In this document: positions 18,286 to 30,046 of the stretch, one piece after another
Position numbering within the stretch: position 1 is the first letter of the stretch
Layout of the letters: each line of letters starts with the position of its first letter
From: Streptomyces sp. BK239
GTDB lineage: Bacteria; Actinomycetota; Actinomycetes; Streptomycetales; Streptomycetaceae
Direction of reading: 5' to 3'
DNA length: 64,000 nt
Assembly: GCF_004217285.1 (NCBI RefSeq)
Contig: NZ_SHKS01000001.1
Span: 565,195-629,194, forward strand
Notes under the pieces: model-generated
What the model was told of the DNA's origin: nothing
The model's database searches: none
The model's input: the letters and a program-made list of their open reading frames with translations, nothing else
Position numbers and translations under genes: made by a program

Positions 18286-21033
18286 ATGCACAGGCGGGCG
18301 CTGCTGGGGCGCGAGACGGAGCGTCGCGCGCTGGCTGCCCTGGTCGAGCAGGGGGCCGCCGGGTCGGGCGGCGCGACGGTGATCATCGGCGACCCGGGGA
18401 TCGGCAAGTCCGCTCTGGTCGCAGAGGCCGCGGCGGCGGCAGCGCGCGGCGGAACCCATGTGATCACCGCTGTGGGGGTCCAGTCGGAGGAGAACCTGCC
18501 CTGCGCCGGCCTGCATCAGCTCGTCCACCAACTGCGTGAAGGAATCGATGACTTGCCGGAGCGTCAGCGCACCGCGCTGCTCGCCGCCGTCGGCCTCGTC
18601 GACGAGACCGTTCCCGACCTGTACCTCGTCGGCCTGGCCGCGTTGACCTTGCTGACGGACGCGGCGGCGAAGGCACCGCTGCTGGTGGTCGTCGAGGACG
18701 CCCACTGGATGGACCATGCCAGCCTCGACGTGCTCGGGTTCGTGGCACGGCGCATCGAGTCCGACCCCCTGGTCCTGGTCGCCGTCACCCGGCGCCTCGA
18801 CGACCGTCTCAGCAGCGCCGGCCTGCCTGTGCTGCACCTGGGGCCGCTGACGGACGAGGTGTCGGGTGAGGTGCTGGACGCGGTGGCCCCCGACCTGGGA
18901 CAGCAGGTCCGACGGCGGCTGCTGGAGGAGTCTGCCGGGAATCCGCTGGCACTGACCGAGCTGCCGGTCGCGCTGCGGTCGGTCGGCGGGGCGTACGCGC
19001 TCGACTCGGGTCCGCTGCCGCTGACCGCACGGCTGGAGCGGACCTTCACGGCACGGGTCTCGCGCCTTCCGGCCGACACCCGTGCGGTCCTGCTCCTCCT
19101 GGCCCTCAACGGAGACGGAACGATGGACGAATGTCTCGCCGCAGCGACCCGGATGCTCGGGACGACGGTCGACGTCTCCGCTGGTGAGGCAGCGATCGAC
19201 GCAGGGCTGGTGGAAGCGCAGGGGCTGGCCTTCAGACACCCGCTCATCCGCTCGGCGATCTACCAGGCCGCCACCGCCGCGGAACGACAGGCAGCGCACG
19301 CCGCTCTGACCGCCGCACTCCAGAGCCAGCCCGACCGGCAGGCATGGCACCGTGCCGCCGCCACCGCTGGTTTCGACGAACACGTGGCAAGGGATCTGGA
19401 CTCCACCGCCGGCAGAGCCCTGCGGCGAGGTGGAGTCGCCGCAGCCCTCGCCGCGCTGAGGCGGGCGACGGAGTTGACGAGGGATCCGTCCGCGCGGGCC
19501 GACCGGCTGCTCCGGGCGGCGGAACTCGCGCTGGAGTCGGGCCGAGGAGACGTCGCGGCACATCTGTTGGCCCAGGCGCGCTCACTGGACCTTTCGATCC
19601 GGGACCAAGGCCGTGCAGCCTGGGTCAGCATCGCTCTGGCCGAAGGGACCCGGGGCGGGGGCGACGCGACCGCCGAGCTGGCCGAGCTGGCGGTCGAGAT
19701 CGCCGCTGAAGGCGAACCGACCCTGGGGCTGCGCATGCTGTGGGGCGCGGTCATGCAGTGCTTCTGGGGAGAGCCGGGGCCGGCCGCCCGCGAGCGCGTC
19801 GCCGCCGCCGCGGACCGAATGCCCGTGCCTGCCGACGACGCCGACCTGGTCGCTCTGCGGGCGTACTCAGCCCCGGTGGAGCGCGGGGAAGCGGTCATGG
19901 TAGACCTGGCGGGCCAGCTGGGGCGCTCGTCCGAGAACGCCGAGGGTGACCAGCTCCTGGGGGCGGCCGCCGTGACGGTGGGCGCTCCCGCCCTGGCGAG
20001 CCGGTTGACGGCGAGGTCGCTGGACACCCTGCGCGCGGAGGGCAGGCTTTCGATGCTGGCTCGCGCCCTCTGCGTCCAGGCGGGGAGCGCCGCACGGCTG
20101 GGTGACGTGCGCGCCGGTTCCCTCGCCGCAGAGGAGGCCGCCTCGCTGGCCCGCGAGACCGGTCAGCCTCTCGTGCACGCGATGGTGAATGCCATCCGCG
20201 CGCAGTTGGCCGCCGTCAGCGGAGACCCGGCGGCGGAGGCGTGGGCGGCGGAAGCGGAGCGCGAGGCCCTCCCCAGTGGTGGGCGCCCGGTGCTGGCCAT
20301 CCTGCAGATGGCCCGCGGCCAGGCGGCACTCTGCCAGGGCCGCTACGGCGACGCGTTCGGCCACCTGCACCGCGTCTTCGACCCGGCTGACCCTTCCTTC
20401 CACCCGTGGCTGCGCTTCTACGCGGTCGCTGAACTGGTCGAGGCGGCTGTGCGCGGTGACTCCGCCGAGGTGGCGCGCGACGTCGTGCGGGAGCTGACCC
20501 CACTCGGGGAAACGACGTCCTCGCCCGCCCTGCTCTGCGGGTTGCGACTGGGCCGGGCACTGCTGAGCCCGCAGGACGCCGCCGAGCCGTTGTACAGCGC
20601 GGCCCTCGACGCGGTCCCCACGGACTGGCCGTTCGAGCGGGCGCGGGCGCGCATGGCCCTGGGCGAGTGGCTGCGGCGTCACCGGCGGCCCGCGGAGTCC
20701 CGCGCCGCCCTGCAGGCCGCGCGCGAGATCTTCGACGCCCTCGGCGCGTCGGCGTGGGCGGAGCGGGCGCGGCAGGAGCTTCGCGCCGCAGGCGCGTCGT
20801 TCCCGCGCCAGGACCCGGCCGCGGTCGACCGGCTGACCTCGACCGAGCTGCATGTCGCCCAGCTCGCCGCGCAAGGTCTGACGAACCGGGAGATCGGCGA
20901 GCGGCTGTACGTCTCGCCCCGGACGGTGAGCACCCATCTCCAGCGGATGTTCCCCAAACTGGGCCTGACGTCCCGCGGTGAGCTCGCCGCGGTGCTGGGC
21001 GGCACGATGACGTACCCCGAAGGCGCGACGTGA
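18286..21033 (+). CDS. LAL-family (large ATP-binding LuxR) transcriptional regulator
   Basis: Regulator of 915 residues, the usual size. N-terminal AAA/STAND-type ATPase with Walker A GDPGIGKS (residues 35-42) and Walker B LLVVVEDAHW (133-142), a long helical TPR-like middle, and a C-terminal LuxR helix-turn-helix (about 850-905) with LTSTELHVAQLAAQGLTNRE, YVSPRTVSTHLQ and TSRGELA. LAL proteins usually activate nearby pathway genes after binding a ligand, so the haloperoxidase-like hydrolase starting 107 nt downstream is the obvious target. ATG start at 18286 is followed directly by the ATPase domain. Confidence 0.93.
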   Translation: MHRRALLGRETERRALAALVEQGAAGSGGATVIIGDPGIGKSALVAEAAAAAARGGTHVITAVGVQSEENLPCAGLHQLVHQLREGIDDLPERQRTALLAAVGLVDETVPDLYLVGLAALTLLTDAAAKAPLLVVVEDAHWMDHASLDVLGFVARRIESDPLVLVAVTRRLDDRLSSAGLPVLHLGPLTDEVSGEVLDAVAPDLGQQVRRRLLEESAGNPLALTELPVALRSVGGAYALDSGPLPLTARLERTFTARVSRLPADTRAVLLLLALNGDGTMDECLAAATRMLGTTVDVSAGEAAIDAGLVEAQGLAFRHPLIRSAIYQAATAAERQAAHAALTAALQSQPDRQAWHRAAATAGFDEHVARDLDSTAGRALRRGGVAAALAALRRATELTRDPSARADRLLRAAELALESGRGDVAAHLLAQARSLDLSIRDQGRAAWVSIALAEGTRGGGDATAELAELAVEIAAEGEPTLGLRMLWGAVMQCFWGEPGPAARERVAAAADRMPVPADDADLVALRAYSAPVERGEAVMVDLAGQLGRSSENAEGDQLLGAAAVTVGAPALASRLTARSLDTLRAEGRLSMLARALCVQAGSAARLGDVRAGSLAAEEAASLARETGQPLVHAMVNAIRAQLAAVSGDPAAEAWAAEAEREALPSGGRPVLAILQMARGQAALCQGRYGDAFGHLHRVFDPADPSFHPWLRFYAVAELVEAAVRGDSAEVARDVVRELTPLGETTSSPALLCGLRLGRALLSPQDAAEPLYSAALDAVPTDWPFERARARMALGEWLRRHRRPAESRAALQAAREIFDALGASAWAERARQELRAAGASFPRQDPAAVDRLTSTELHVAQLAAQGLTNREIGERLYVSPRTVSTHLQRMFPKLGLTSRGELAAVLGGTMTYPEGAT

Positions 21034-21089
21034 TGACGTACGCCGAAGACGTACTCCGACGGACGCGGGCCCGCCTGCTCGTTTCCTAG

Positions 21090-21974
<885 letters not shown>

Positions 21975-22076
21975 AAGCCGGCGTTTCTCCCCTTGCGAGG
22001 AGCACATGTGTGAGCTGGTCTCCGCGCATGCGGGTGAGAACGCCACGGAACACTCGAACAGGATTGGGCGCCTCTC

Positions 22077-22658
22077 ATGAACGGGATCATGGAAACGGGG
22101 GCCACTGCCCCCGTTCCGACCGCGTCGCAGGCCGGGCACCTCGCACCGGACGCCGACTGCGACGCCTTCATCCAGGACATCTACGACCAGTACGGACCTC
22201 TGCTCGTCCGCTACGCCACGCGGCTGCTGGACGGTGACTGGCACAAGGGGGAGGACATCTTCCAGGAGACCGCGGCCCGCGCCTGGAAGCACGCCCGCTT
22301 CCTGGGCAGCCGCAACGAACGCCTCAGACCCTGGTTGTTCACCGTGACCAGAAATCTCGTCATCGACCACTACCGGGCACGCAAGGTCAGGCCGCTGGAG
22401 CTCATGCCCGTCGAGGAGCTGGACACGTCCAGCGACAGCACGGCATCCACGATCAACTCCCATGGGGTGGTGCAGGCATTGGGAGAGCTGAACGAGCAGC
22501 AGCAGACCGTCATCCGCCTCATGTACGTCCTGGAATGCAGCGTCGATCAGGCTGCCGAGCACCTCGGCATACCGCCCGGCACGGTCAAAAGCCGCGCCTT
22601 CTATGCAGTGCGGGCGTTGCGCAGGGCGCTGGAGAAGCAGGGGATTCTGGGGGTGTAG
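22077..22658 (+). CDS. ECF-type RNA polymerase sigma factor
   Basis: Extracytoplasmic-function sigma factor of 193 residues. Region 2 includes YGPLLVRYATRLL and EDIFQETAARAWKH plus RPWLFTVTRNLVIDHYRARK; region 4 has LNEQQQTVIRLMYV and the helix-turn-helix CSVDQAAEHLGIPPGTVKSR. Close relatives usually sit directly before a zinc-binding anti-sigma gene, but here only a decayed TetR fragment on the other strand and a Dps fragment follow, so it is an orphan. It starts 102 nt after the hydrolase gene, on the same strand. Confidence 0.92.
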   Translation: MNGIMETGATAPVPTASQAGHLAPDADCDAFIQDIYDQYGPLLVRYATRLLDGDWHKGEDIFQETAARAWKHARFLGSRNERLRPWLFTVTRNLVIDHYRARKVRPLELMPVEELDTSSDSTASTINSHGVVQALGELNEQQQTVIRLMYVLECSVDQAAEHLGIPPGTVKSRAFYAVRALRRALEKQGILGV

Positions 22659-22723
22659 CCGGCGAGGCCACGTGTCCGCCGCCGGAGCTCTCCACTGCCT
22701 TCCGGGTGTCCGCGGGCCCCATG

Positions 22724-23026
22724 TCACCGGTCGCATCGTCTTCGGCGGGGCCGGTGGTCCAAACTGGGAAGCACCACACACGAGAAGCACGCGCGCAGGT
22801 AGGCCGTGTCGGGGTCTGCCCCCATCACCGCCCGCTGCGACAGCATCGCGCCGAGCACCAAGTGGGCGACGGCAGGACAGTCCCTGGAGACTTCCCCCCG
22901 CTCGACCGCACGGTGCAGCAGCAGACGCAGCGATTTCAGGTACCCCTCGACGACGTGTCAGCGCAGGGCTTCCGCGAGGCGGCTGTCGCCGCGTGCCGCG
23001 TGCGTCACTGACGAGAGCAGACGGGC
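22724..23026 (-). pseudogene. TetR-family regulator relic (C-terminal half, in-frame stop)
   Basis: On the minus strand one frame reads ARLLSSVTHAARGDSRLAE, ALR, a TGA stop, then HVVEGYLKSLRLLLHRAVE, RGEVSRDCPAVAHLVLGAML and ADPDTAYLRACFSCVVLPSL up to a stop at 22724. This is the pattern of a TetR C-terminal ligand domain. The N-terminal helix-turn-helix is missing, and an internal stop interrupts the rest, so it is dead. It abuts and slightly overlaps the Dps relic on the other strand. Confidence 0.6.
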
Positions 23027-23205
23027 GCACGGACAGCGACGCCGTCGAGGCGCTGGTGCACGCGCTCTCCGCGGTGATCGAACGACTGCGTGAACGCATC
23101 GTCGAGGTGGGCCCGGTGGATTTCGTCACCGAGGACCTCCTCATCGGACTCACCTCTGATCTGGAGAGGCAGAGCTGGATGTTCCAGGCGGAGAACCGGG
23201 CCTGA
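23014..23205 (+). pseudogene. Dps/ferritin-like gene relic (3' end only)
   Basis: About 63 codons ending in ERIVEVGPVDFVTEDLLIGL and TSDLERQSWMFQAENRA, the C-terminal helix signature of starvation-protection (Dps) proteins. The ferroxidase residues, which lie in the N-terminal half, are absent, and there is no start codon with a ribosome site. It was joined to the TetR relic by a deletion near 23014-23026. The sequence from here to 23456 shows nothing else. Confidence 0.6.
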
Positions 23206-23456
23206 GAACCCGGCCTGACCGGCCCCCGGGTCCCGTGAGGCGGTCCTCGCCCCGCGCTCCCGGCGTCGGGCGGAGATCGCGTCGTGGACAGGGTCACGCG
23301 TCGGTTCCGTCGAGGGCGAGGCCACCGTGCTTCGTAGCCCCGCCGTGCCGCGACGGTATGTGAACAGATGTCATGACCTGTGGCGATACATGAACCGCCA
23401 TGAGGTCCGGCCCGTCGAGTGATTGAACGGGGTTGTCGTCAGAAGTGGAGAGAAGC

Positions 23457-24653
23457 ATGGTCGTCGAGGGAACGAGCACTGACCGGTTCGAACCGGTACG
23501 AGCGGCGCTGGCAGCGCACCTCGAAGCCGGCGAGGAGCTGGGAGCGTCGATCGCCGTCGATGTGGACGGCGTCATGGAGGTCGACCTCTGGGGTGGCTAC
23601 GCGGACGCGGCGCGGACCGTTCCGTGGCAGCGGGACACGTTGGTGAGCCTGTGGTCGACCACGAAGACCCTCACCAGCCTCGCGGCGCTCGTCCTCGTCG
23701 ACCGGGGCGCACTGGATCTGCACCGCCCGGTCGCGCACTACTGGCCCGAGTTCGCCGCCAAGGGGAAGGAGCACATCAAGGTGCGGCACGTCCTGACCCA
23801 CACCTCGGGACTTTCCGGCTGGGAGCAGCCCTTCTCCGTCGAGGATCTCTACGACTGGCCTACCGCAAGTGCCCGGTTGGCCGCACAGGCACCCTGGTGG
23901 GAGCCGGGCTCCGCTTCCGGCTACCACGTGCAGACCCAGGGGCAACTGGTGGGAGAGCTCGTCAGGCGGGTCAGCGGCCTCAGCCTGAAGGAGTTCGTCG
24001 CCACCGAGATCGCCGAGCCGCTGCAGGCCGATGTCCAGATCGGCGCGCGCCGGGCCGACTGGCCGCGCATCGCCGATCTGGTGGCCCCCGCACAACTGGG
24101 CGTCATACCCACCGGACTTGATCCCGAGGGAGTTTTCACCAGGACGCTGCTCGGAAGTCCCGCCCGTGACGAGCACGTCGACACCCCGCAGTGGAGGTCC
24201 GCCGAACTCGGTGCCGTCAACGGGCACAGCAACGCACGGGGCCTGGCACGAGCGCTCTCCGTCATCTCGCGGCGAGGCCGGGCCAACGGCTCCCGGCTTC
24301 TCTCCGAGAAGACCGTGGACAAGGTGTTCGAGGCGCAGACAGACGGAGTCGACCTGTTCCTGGGCGTTCCCGTCCGCTGGGGCATGGGCTACGCACTCTC
24401 CGATCCGAGGACGATGCCGCACATGCCCCCCGGAAGGATCTGCTTCTGGGTCGGTCGGGGCGGTTCGATCGTCATGATGGACCTCGACCGGCGCGTCACG
24501 TTCTCGTACACGATGAACCGGGTGGGCGACGGGATCCTCGGCTCGGAGCGCACCCACAGCTACCTCAGGCACGTCTACGAAGTCCTGGAGCGCACCGGCT
24601 GCGGTGTGCCCGCGGGCCCAGCCGTGGGGTCGGACGCGCCGGGAAGCCGCTGA
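23457..24653 (+). CDS. Serine beta-lactamase-fold hydrolase (class C/EstB-like)
   Basis: Enzyme of 398 residues with the penicillin-binding-protein fold. The catalytic SxxK is Ser67-Thr-Thr-Lys70 in LWSTTKTLTSL, and the Tyr of the second motif is Tyr156 in GSGYHV-type context (SASGYHVQTQGQ). The HTSGLSGWEQP loop is also typical. No signal peptide is seen, so a cytoplasmic esterase or peptidase role is more likely than antibiotic resistance. The ATG at 23457 is chosen over the TTG at 23433 because GGAGAG precedes it at a suitable distance. Confidence 0.88.
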   Translation: MVVEGTSTDRFEPVRAALAAHLEAGEELGASIAVDVDGVMEVDLWGGYADAARTVPWQRDTLVSLWSTTKTLTSLAALVLVDRGALDLHRPVAHYWPEFAAKGKEHIKVRHVLTHTSGLSGWEQPFSVEDLYDWPTASARLAAQAPWWEPGSASGYHVQTQGQLVGELVRRVSGLSLKEFVATEIAEPLQADVQIGARRADWPRIADLVAPAQLGVIPTGLDPEGVFTRTLLGSPARDEHVDTPQWRSAELGAVNGHSNARGLARALSVISRRGRANGSRLLSEKTVDKVFEAQTDGVDLFLGVPVRWGMGYALSDPRTMPHMPPGRICFWVGRGGSIVMMDLDRRVTFSYTMNRVGDGILGSERTHSYLRHVYEVLERTGCGVPAGPAVGSDAPGSR

Positions 24654-24996
24654 CCGCAGCACCCCGCACGACCACCCATGTCCGTGAACGAACGTCCGCC
24701 ACCGGATGAACCGGTCCGCTCGTCCCCTCGTAGGACAGGACGAAGGACGCTCCTCGCCCCGCCGACCGGGCGAGACCGATGCCTCAGGACCACTCGGGCC
24801 GCAGCCCGGCAGCCGCTCTCCGGGCCGCTGCCGCCCTGCCGCCACCCGCGGTCCGGTCCGCTGCGCTCACATGGCGCGGACGGACGCACATCAACCAGTC
24901 GCCGGCGGAGCAACCCGGGCCCCGTTCCTCGAACGCGCCCTGCGCCGTCTCCGCGGTCCGTCGAGGACCACTGACCACCCCGAAGGAATCTTCCCC
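24654..24996. other. Gene-poor gap
   Basis: Between the beta-lactamase-fold gene and the secreted hydrolase. No frame shows recognisable protein; a ribosome site GAAGGA at 24982-24987 belongs to the next gene. Confidence 0.4.
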
Positions 24997-26771
<1,775 letters not shown>

Positions 26772-26979
26772 CCGACGGCCGACGCCCCACCCGCCGCGAG
26801 GCGGCGCGCGGCCGGTTACGCACCGGGCGGGAACGTGAGCCGTGGCCCGGTTGCTGCAAGACAGGACCGTGAGCCGCGCGAACCATGCCGTCGAGCCGAC
26901 GACAGGGGTCGACGCGCATCATGGCAGCAGCACGACCGGGCAGCCGGGCTGGGACCTGGCCCGGCCGGACCCTGCGACA

Positions 26980-27015
26980 CGAGACGCCCGCCCCACGGGC
27001 TGGGCGGGCGTCTCG
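26980..27015. terminator. Strong hairpin, probable terminator
   Basis: A perfect 14-bp stem, CGAGACGCCCGCCC with GGGCGGGCGTCTCG, closes an 8-nt loop, 209 nt past the hydrolase stop. There is no T-run; function as a terminator is inferred. Confidence 0.6.
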
Positions 27016-27190
27016 CCGGTGACTGCACCGGCCGCGTGCGGGGTGTCGCAGCGGTCACCGCAAAGAGCGGCAGGTCGTGGAACGTGGGCCACGGATGCCG
27101 ATCCGGCACGCACACCCTTCACCCGTGGGACCTCGACGTGGCACGGGCTGACAGGCCGGGTACCTTCCATGGCTCGGGCCCGGTACTGGA

Positions 27191-27209
27191 CCTTGCAGCC
27201 GCTGCAAGG
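27191..27209. promoter_or_regulatory. MerR-type dyad operator
   Basis: CCTTGCAGC and GCTGCAAGG form a perfect 9-bp inverted repeat around one base, ending 14 nt before the merR ATG. Position and shape fit autoregulation by the MerR protein; -35 and -10 boxes are not obvious. Confidence 0.6.
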
Positions 27210-27223
27210 CCGAGGATGGCAGC

Positions 27224-28063
27224 ATGTTGTCGATCAGTGATTTCAGCGAGATGTGTGACCTGCCGCCGCAGACACTTCGTTACTACCACGCCGCGGGCCT
27301 GCTCGTTCCTGCCGATGTCGACGAGCGGACCGGCTACCGCTCCTACACGTTCGGTCAGGTCGAACGGGCCATGCTGATCACTGTGCTGCGCGGCACAGGT
27401 ATGAGCGTAACGCTCGTCCGACGCGCTCTCGACCAACCCGACGAGGCGCTCATCCTCTTGAGGCAGCACGTGACGGAGGTGCGACAGCAGCGCCAAACCC
27501 AGGACGAGGACATCAGAGACGCACGTGAGTTGCTCGCGTCGCCTCCCGAGGCGGTCCTGCGCCACGTGGACGAGATGACCGTGGCGTCGAAGCTGGTGCC
27601 GCGTCCGGCCGGGCGCAACCGGTACGACTGGAATGCGGCTGACGCCGCCGTCACTTCCGCCGTTCAGGAAGTGGTGAGGACCGTGGTGTCGTGCGGAGCC
27701 GTGGTAACCGGGACGTCTTGGCGAACCCTGGCCGCCGGGACCCCGGAGCAGAAGAGCCGAATCCGCGCCGGTGAGGGACCGCACTGGTTGGTCAGAGTCC
27801 CCGTCGAAGCGGACGAAAAGACGTTGGCGTCTCTACCTGCCGACATCGAGGTGGAGACGTTCGAGGCCCGGGACGAGCTGTCAATCTTCATGCCGGGCAA
27901 GAGCTCGATGGCCAAGCACGGCACTGCGCTCTCGCGTCTTCTCGCATATCCCTTTGACGCCGCCTACGTCGACACCTTCCGGATGCGTCATCTGCTGCAC
28001 CCCAACGGGGTCGAAACTGCCATGGCCGTATGTGAGTTCCGTGAGCCGAGCGCCGTCGAGTGA
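27224..28063 (+). CDS. MerR-family transcriptional regulator with C-terminal effector domain
   Basis: Regulator of 279 residues. The N-terminal winged helix reads ISDFSEMCDLPPQTLRYYHA and GYRSYTFGQVERAMLI, classic MerR. A dimerising coiled coil covers about residues 75-110, and a C-terminal domain of about 150 residues resembles the GyrI/BmrR-like ligand pocket, with a PHWLVRVPVEAD strand. It would sense a small molecule and twist a promoter with a long spacer. A dyad lies just upstream, suggesting autoregulation. It is the last gene of the tRNA island. Confidence 0.87.
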   Translation: MLSISDFSEMCDLPPQTLRYYHAAGLLVPADVDERTGYRSYTFGQVERAMLITVLRGTGMSVTLVRRALDQPDEALILLRQHVTEVRQQRQTQDEDIRDARELLASPPEAVLRHVDEMTVASKLVPRPAGRNRYDWNAADAAVTSAVQEVVRTVVSCGAVVTGTSWRTLAAGTPEQKSRIRAGEGPHWLVRVPVEADEKTLASLPADIEVETFEARDELSIFMPGKSSMAKHGTALSRLLAYPFDAAYVDTFRMRHLLHPNGVETAMAVCEFREPSAVE

Positions 28064-28445
28064 CCTCAGGACGGCCGTCGCTGTGGCCCCTGCTGTCCAG
28101 CCGGGCCTGCCTTGGTTGCGATATGCCTGTGGCCCCGCGTGCCCGGTCGATACGGAGCGTGTCTGCACTAGGGAGAGCGGAGGGGCGTCAACGGAGTCGA
28201 CGGCATGCGCTGCGGGTGAGTTGCGCGGGCGGCCGCCATGCAGCAGAGCGGCGGGCAGATCGCTTTTCCATATGGGCGCAGGGGTGCCCCGTAGCCGTGC
28301 GGTACGTACCGCACGGCACCTCCGCTGCCCGGGATCGAGCTGGACGCAGCGGGATCCAGCCGGATGTGAATGTCCGCCTCTGTGGTGTTTCCGCAGGTGA
28401 GACGCGTCTCCCTTTTAGGTTCGAGTCCCACCCGCCCCACCAACG
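28064..28445. other. Gene-poor island end
   Basis: No protein is recognised on either strand. The right att copy lies at 28418-28442. No integrase, contrary to what is usual beside attR. Confidence 0.5.
28418..28442 (+). repeat. attR-like 25-bp copy of the tRNA 3' end
   Basis: Perfect copy of 16538-16562. The tRNA 5' half is absent, so this is not a second tRNA gene. Before it the sequence is TCCCTTTTA rather than the T-arm partner strand. Confidence 0.85.
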
Positions 28446-29408
28446 TCACACCTCCGCATCCCGCACACCCCCTTGAGTGACCTGTCTGTGGCCGGTGACT
28501 GCGTCCGATGTCGGCGGCATCCGGGTCCGCTGCTCGTCCCCGCGCACGCCCAGCAGCGAGAGGAACGCTGCGGCCGCCGGGGGCGGGGTGGAGTGGCTCC
28601 AGACGAGGCGTTCCACCCGGATCGGGCCGTCGGTGACCGGTACGCAGTGCAGGCCGTGCAGTTCGGGGGTGAAGGTCGCGGGCAGCAGGGCGATGCCCAG
28701 TCCGTGACGGACCATCCGGACCATCAGCTCGACGCCGGACACCTCGAACGCGACCTCGCGCCGCAGGCCCGCCGCCGCGAACGCCCGGTCCGACTGGGCG
28801 CGGGCGGCGCTGCCGCCGGCGAAGTCCACGAACACCTCGTCGGCGAGGAGGCGCAGGTCCACCTCGTCGTGCGAGGCCAGAGGGTGGTCCGGGGCGACCA
28901 CCGCGACATGCCGGCCCTGGCCGAGTTCCCTGTCGTGGACGCCCCGTGGGACGAACCCGGGCTGTACGCCGAGGAACGCCGCGTCCAGTGTGCCTTCGCG
29001 TACCTGCTCGACCAGTTGCTCGCTGGAGCCGGCCCGGAGGCTGAACCGGACGTGCGGGTAGCGCACGCGGTAGTTCCGGATCACATCCGGCAGATCGACG
29101 GCGGCCACGGTGGGGATCGACCCGACGGTCAGCCTGCCCCGTATCTCGCCGGTGGCCGCCGCCACCTCCGCCCGGGCCCGCTCGGCCGCCTCCAGGGCCT
29201 GGCGGGCGGCGGGCAGGAACGCCTCCCCGGCGGTGGTCAGCCGCACCCGGCGGCTGGTCCGCTCGAACAGTCTGGCCCCCAACTCCTTCTCCAGCCGCGC
29301 CACTTGGTGGCTGAGCGCGGACTGGACGACGTGGCACCGCTCGGCGGCGCGGGTGAAGTTGGCGGTCTCCGCCACCGCGAGGACGTAGCGCATCTGCTGG
29401 AGATCCAT
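28446..29408 (-). CDS. LysR-family transcriptional regulator
   Basis: LysR regulator of 320 residues. The N-terminal helix-turn-helix reads NFTRAAERCHVVQSALSHQV with RLEKELGARLFERTSRRV; the C-terminal periplasmic-binding-like effector domain includes LTVGSIPTVAAVDLPDV and GHGLGIALLP-type pattern (MVRHGLGIALLPATF). The ATG at 29408, reading MDLQQMRYVLAVAE, is chosen over one 39 nt upstream because it is the family's usual first residue. It is divergent from the VOC gene and likely controls it. Its 3' end stops 4 nt short of the att repeat, so the gene lies just outside the island. Confidence 0.92.
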   Translation of the reverse strand: MDLQQMRYVLAVAETANFTRAAERCHVVQSALSHQVARLEKELGARLFERTSRRVRLTTAGEAFLPAARQALEAAERARAEVAAATGEIRGRLTVGSIPTVAAVDLPDVIRNYRVRYPHVRFSLRAGSSEQLVEQVREGTLDAAFLGVQPGFVPRGVHDRELGQGRHVAVVAPDHPLASHDEVDLRLLADEVFVDFAGGSAARAQSDRAFAAAGLRREVAFEVSGVELMVRMVRHGLGIALLPATFTPELHGLHCVPVTDGPIRVERLVWSHSTPPPAAAAFLSLLGVRGDEQRTRMPPTSDAVTGHRQVTQGGVRDAEV

Positions 29409-29410
29409 GG

Positions 29411-29433
29411 ATCCATCGTGGAACGCGATGGAT
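29411..29433. promoter_or_regulatory. LysR-type operator
   Basis: ATCCATCG and CGATGGAT form a perfect 8-bp inverted repeat around 7 nt, with the T-N11-A core of LysR sites. It lies directly upstream of the lysR start, in the region shared with the VOC gene. Confidence 0.6.
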
Positions 29434-29537
29434 CGCATGACAAACATGCGTTGGACTCATGGATGCCTGCCCGGGGATGCTCGAAGCAGGAGACGTCGAC
29501 CGAGCCCGGCGGCGACCGGACCCCTGAGGAGACCCCC

Positions 29538-29927
29538 ATGCGCGTGATCGCCTTCGACCATCTCGTCCTCAACGTCGAGGACATCGAGCGCTCGCTCGCC
29601 TTCTACACCGGCCCTCTCGGCCTGGAGCCCGTGCGGGTGGACGAGTGGCGGGACGGCAAAGCCCCGTTCCCGTCCGTGCGGGTGAGCCCCACGACGATCA
29701 TCGACCTCGTCCAGACCCCGGCCGGGCAGGCGGAGGGCTCCAACGTCGATCACATCTGCCTGGTCGTCGAGCCGCTCGACTGGCAGGACGTCATCGACTC
29801 CGGCGTCTTCACCGTGCTCGACGGCCCCGGCCAGCGCTTCGGCGCCCGGGGCACCGCGATCTCCCTCTACGTGCAGGACCCGGACGGCAACACCGTCGAA
29901 CTGCGCTGGTATCCGCCGGAGGTCTGA
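29538..29927 (+). CDS. VOC-family (glyoxalase/bleomycin-resistance-like) protein
   Basis: Single-domain vicinal-oxygen-chelate protein of 129 residues with the paired beta-alpha-beta-beta-beta units. Metal ligand candidates are His8 in AFDHLVLNVEDIERSLAFY, His near residue 72 in NVDHICLVVE, and Glu in DGNTVELRWYP. VOC proteins include glyoxalases, dioxygenases and antibiotic-binding proteins; the substrate is unknown. Divergently transcribed from lysR, which probably regulates it. ATG preceded by GAGGAGA. Confidence 0.88.
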   Translation: MRVIAFDHLVLNVEDIERSLAFYTGPLGLEPVRVDEWRDGKAPFPSVRVSPTTIIDLVQTPAGQAEGSNVDHICLVVEPLDWQDVIDSGVFTVLDGPGQRFGARGTAISLYVQDPDGNTVELRWYPPEV

Positions 29928-30046
29928 GAGCCGCCTGTGGCTGCATCGCCCCGGGGCCGACGACGACTCCGTGTCCGGGCGGGCGCCCTGGCGAACACCC
30001 GGGTCGTCTGCCACGCTTGAGGCCGGATCGGTCGGTGTGCCGGGGG

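Larger units (their letters stand above)
26772..27223. other. Gene-poor gap with strong hairpin and MerR operator
   Basis: No coding frame is recognised. It contains the 14-bp hairpin at 26980-27015 and the dyad at 27191-27209 just before the merR start. Confidence 0.5.

Noticed and set aside
28418..28442. Second tRNA gene
   Set aside because: Only the 3' third of the tRNA is present; the D and anticodon arms are missing, so it is an att copy.
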